Shown: positions 5,430-5,516 of the stretch, piece by piece
Position numbering within the stretch: the stretch's first letter is position 1
Layout: each line of letters opens with the position of its first letter
NCBI GenBank assembly: GCA_903917505.1
Contig: CAIXAY010000350.1
Coordinates: forward strand, 1 to 5,516
DNA: 5,516 bases
Origin: an uncultured beta proteobacterium
GTDB taxonomy: Bacteria > Pseudomonadota > Gammaproteobacteria > Burkholderiales > Rhodocyclaceae
Direction: 5' to 3'
The notes under the pieces: generated by a model
The model's input: the letters and a program-made list of their open reading frames with translations, nothing else
The model's database searches: none
Told to the model about the DNA's origin: nothing
Position numbers and translations under genes: made by a program

Positions 5430-5516
5430 TCAAGCCACTTTGAGTTTCTTCTGGTAGTGGCGCACCAGCTGGGAAAAGGCAAAACAGATGACGAAATAGA
5501 CGGCGCCGGCGAAGAG
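5430..5516 (-). CDS. Amino-acid ABC transporter permease, C-terminal end (runs off window)
   Basis: The last 28 codons and the TGA stop (5432-5430) of a gene that begins beyond the window. The translation is LFAGAVYFVICFAFSQLV followed by RHYQKKLKVA: the final hydrophobic membrane helix and a short basic cytoplasmic tail. This is the usual ending of GltK/GlnP/HisM-type permeases (compare the family pattern YFVIC-S-LV-R). It sits 32 bp upstream of gltL in the same direction, as expected for a permease-ATPase importer operon. Which permease (GltJ- or GltK-like) cannot be decided from 28 residues, although the position directly before gltL suggests GltK. Confidence 0.75.
   Translation of the reverse strand, partial: LFAGAVYFVICFAFSQLVRHYQKKLKVA

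Overview
The window is GC-rich and every gene I can support reads on the minus strand, so transcription runs from high to low coordinates. Gene families and order (a GltL-type glutamate/aspartate ABC ATPase, an HD-GYP protein with a DUF3391-type N-terminus, a PAS-PAS hybrid kinase, then a Pcm-like methyltransferase directly before a TolC-like outer-membrane channel) suggest a Gram-negative betaproteobacterium, possibly Rhodocyclales. The order-level placement is inference from gene content and was not tested by a search.

Layout in the direction of transcription: (1) 5516-5430, the last 28 codons of an amino-acid ABC transporter permease. (2) 5397-4657, gltL, the ATPase of that importer, carrying an in-frame 12-bp tandem duplication just after its H-loop. 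(3) A 94-bp gap with a possible weak promoter. (4) 4562-3279, an HD-GYP domain protein, a putative cyclic-di-GMP phosphodiesterase with two changed active-site positions. (5) 3282-1296, a soluble PAS-PAS-HisKA-HATPase-REC hybrid histidine kinase that overlaps the HD-GYP stop codon by ATGA and is broken by a +1 frameshift in a T4 run, six codons before the phosphoacceptor histidine. (6) 1295-1006, about 290 bp without a gene, holding hairpins, a TATAAT box, a convincing intrinsic terminator and an upstream complement of that terminator's 5' arm. (7) 1005-334, a Pcm-family SAM methyltransferase. (8) 318-1, the signal peptide and first part of a TolC-family outer-membrane efflux protein, running off the window.

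Functionally there are three blocks: amino-acid uptake (permease-gltL), a signalling pair (HD-GYP plus hybrid kinase, translationally coupled), and a pcm-tolC pair 15 bp apart that is probably one transcript. None of these families is new. The points worth a second look are the kinase frameshift, the GltL duplication, the altered HD-GYP and Pcm active-site positions, and the unusual leader upstream of pcm-tolC. I saw no tRNA, rRNA, CRISPR, insertion sequence or phage feature.
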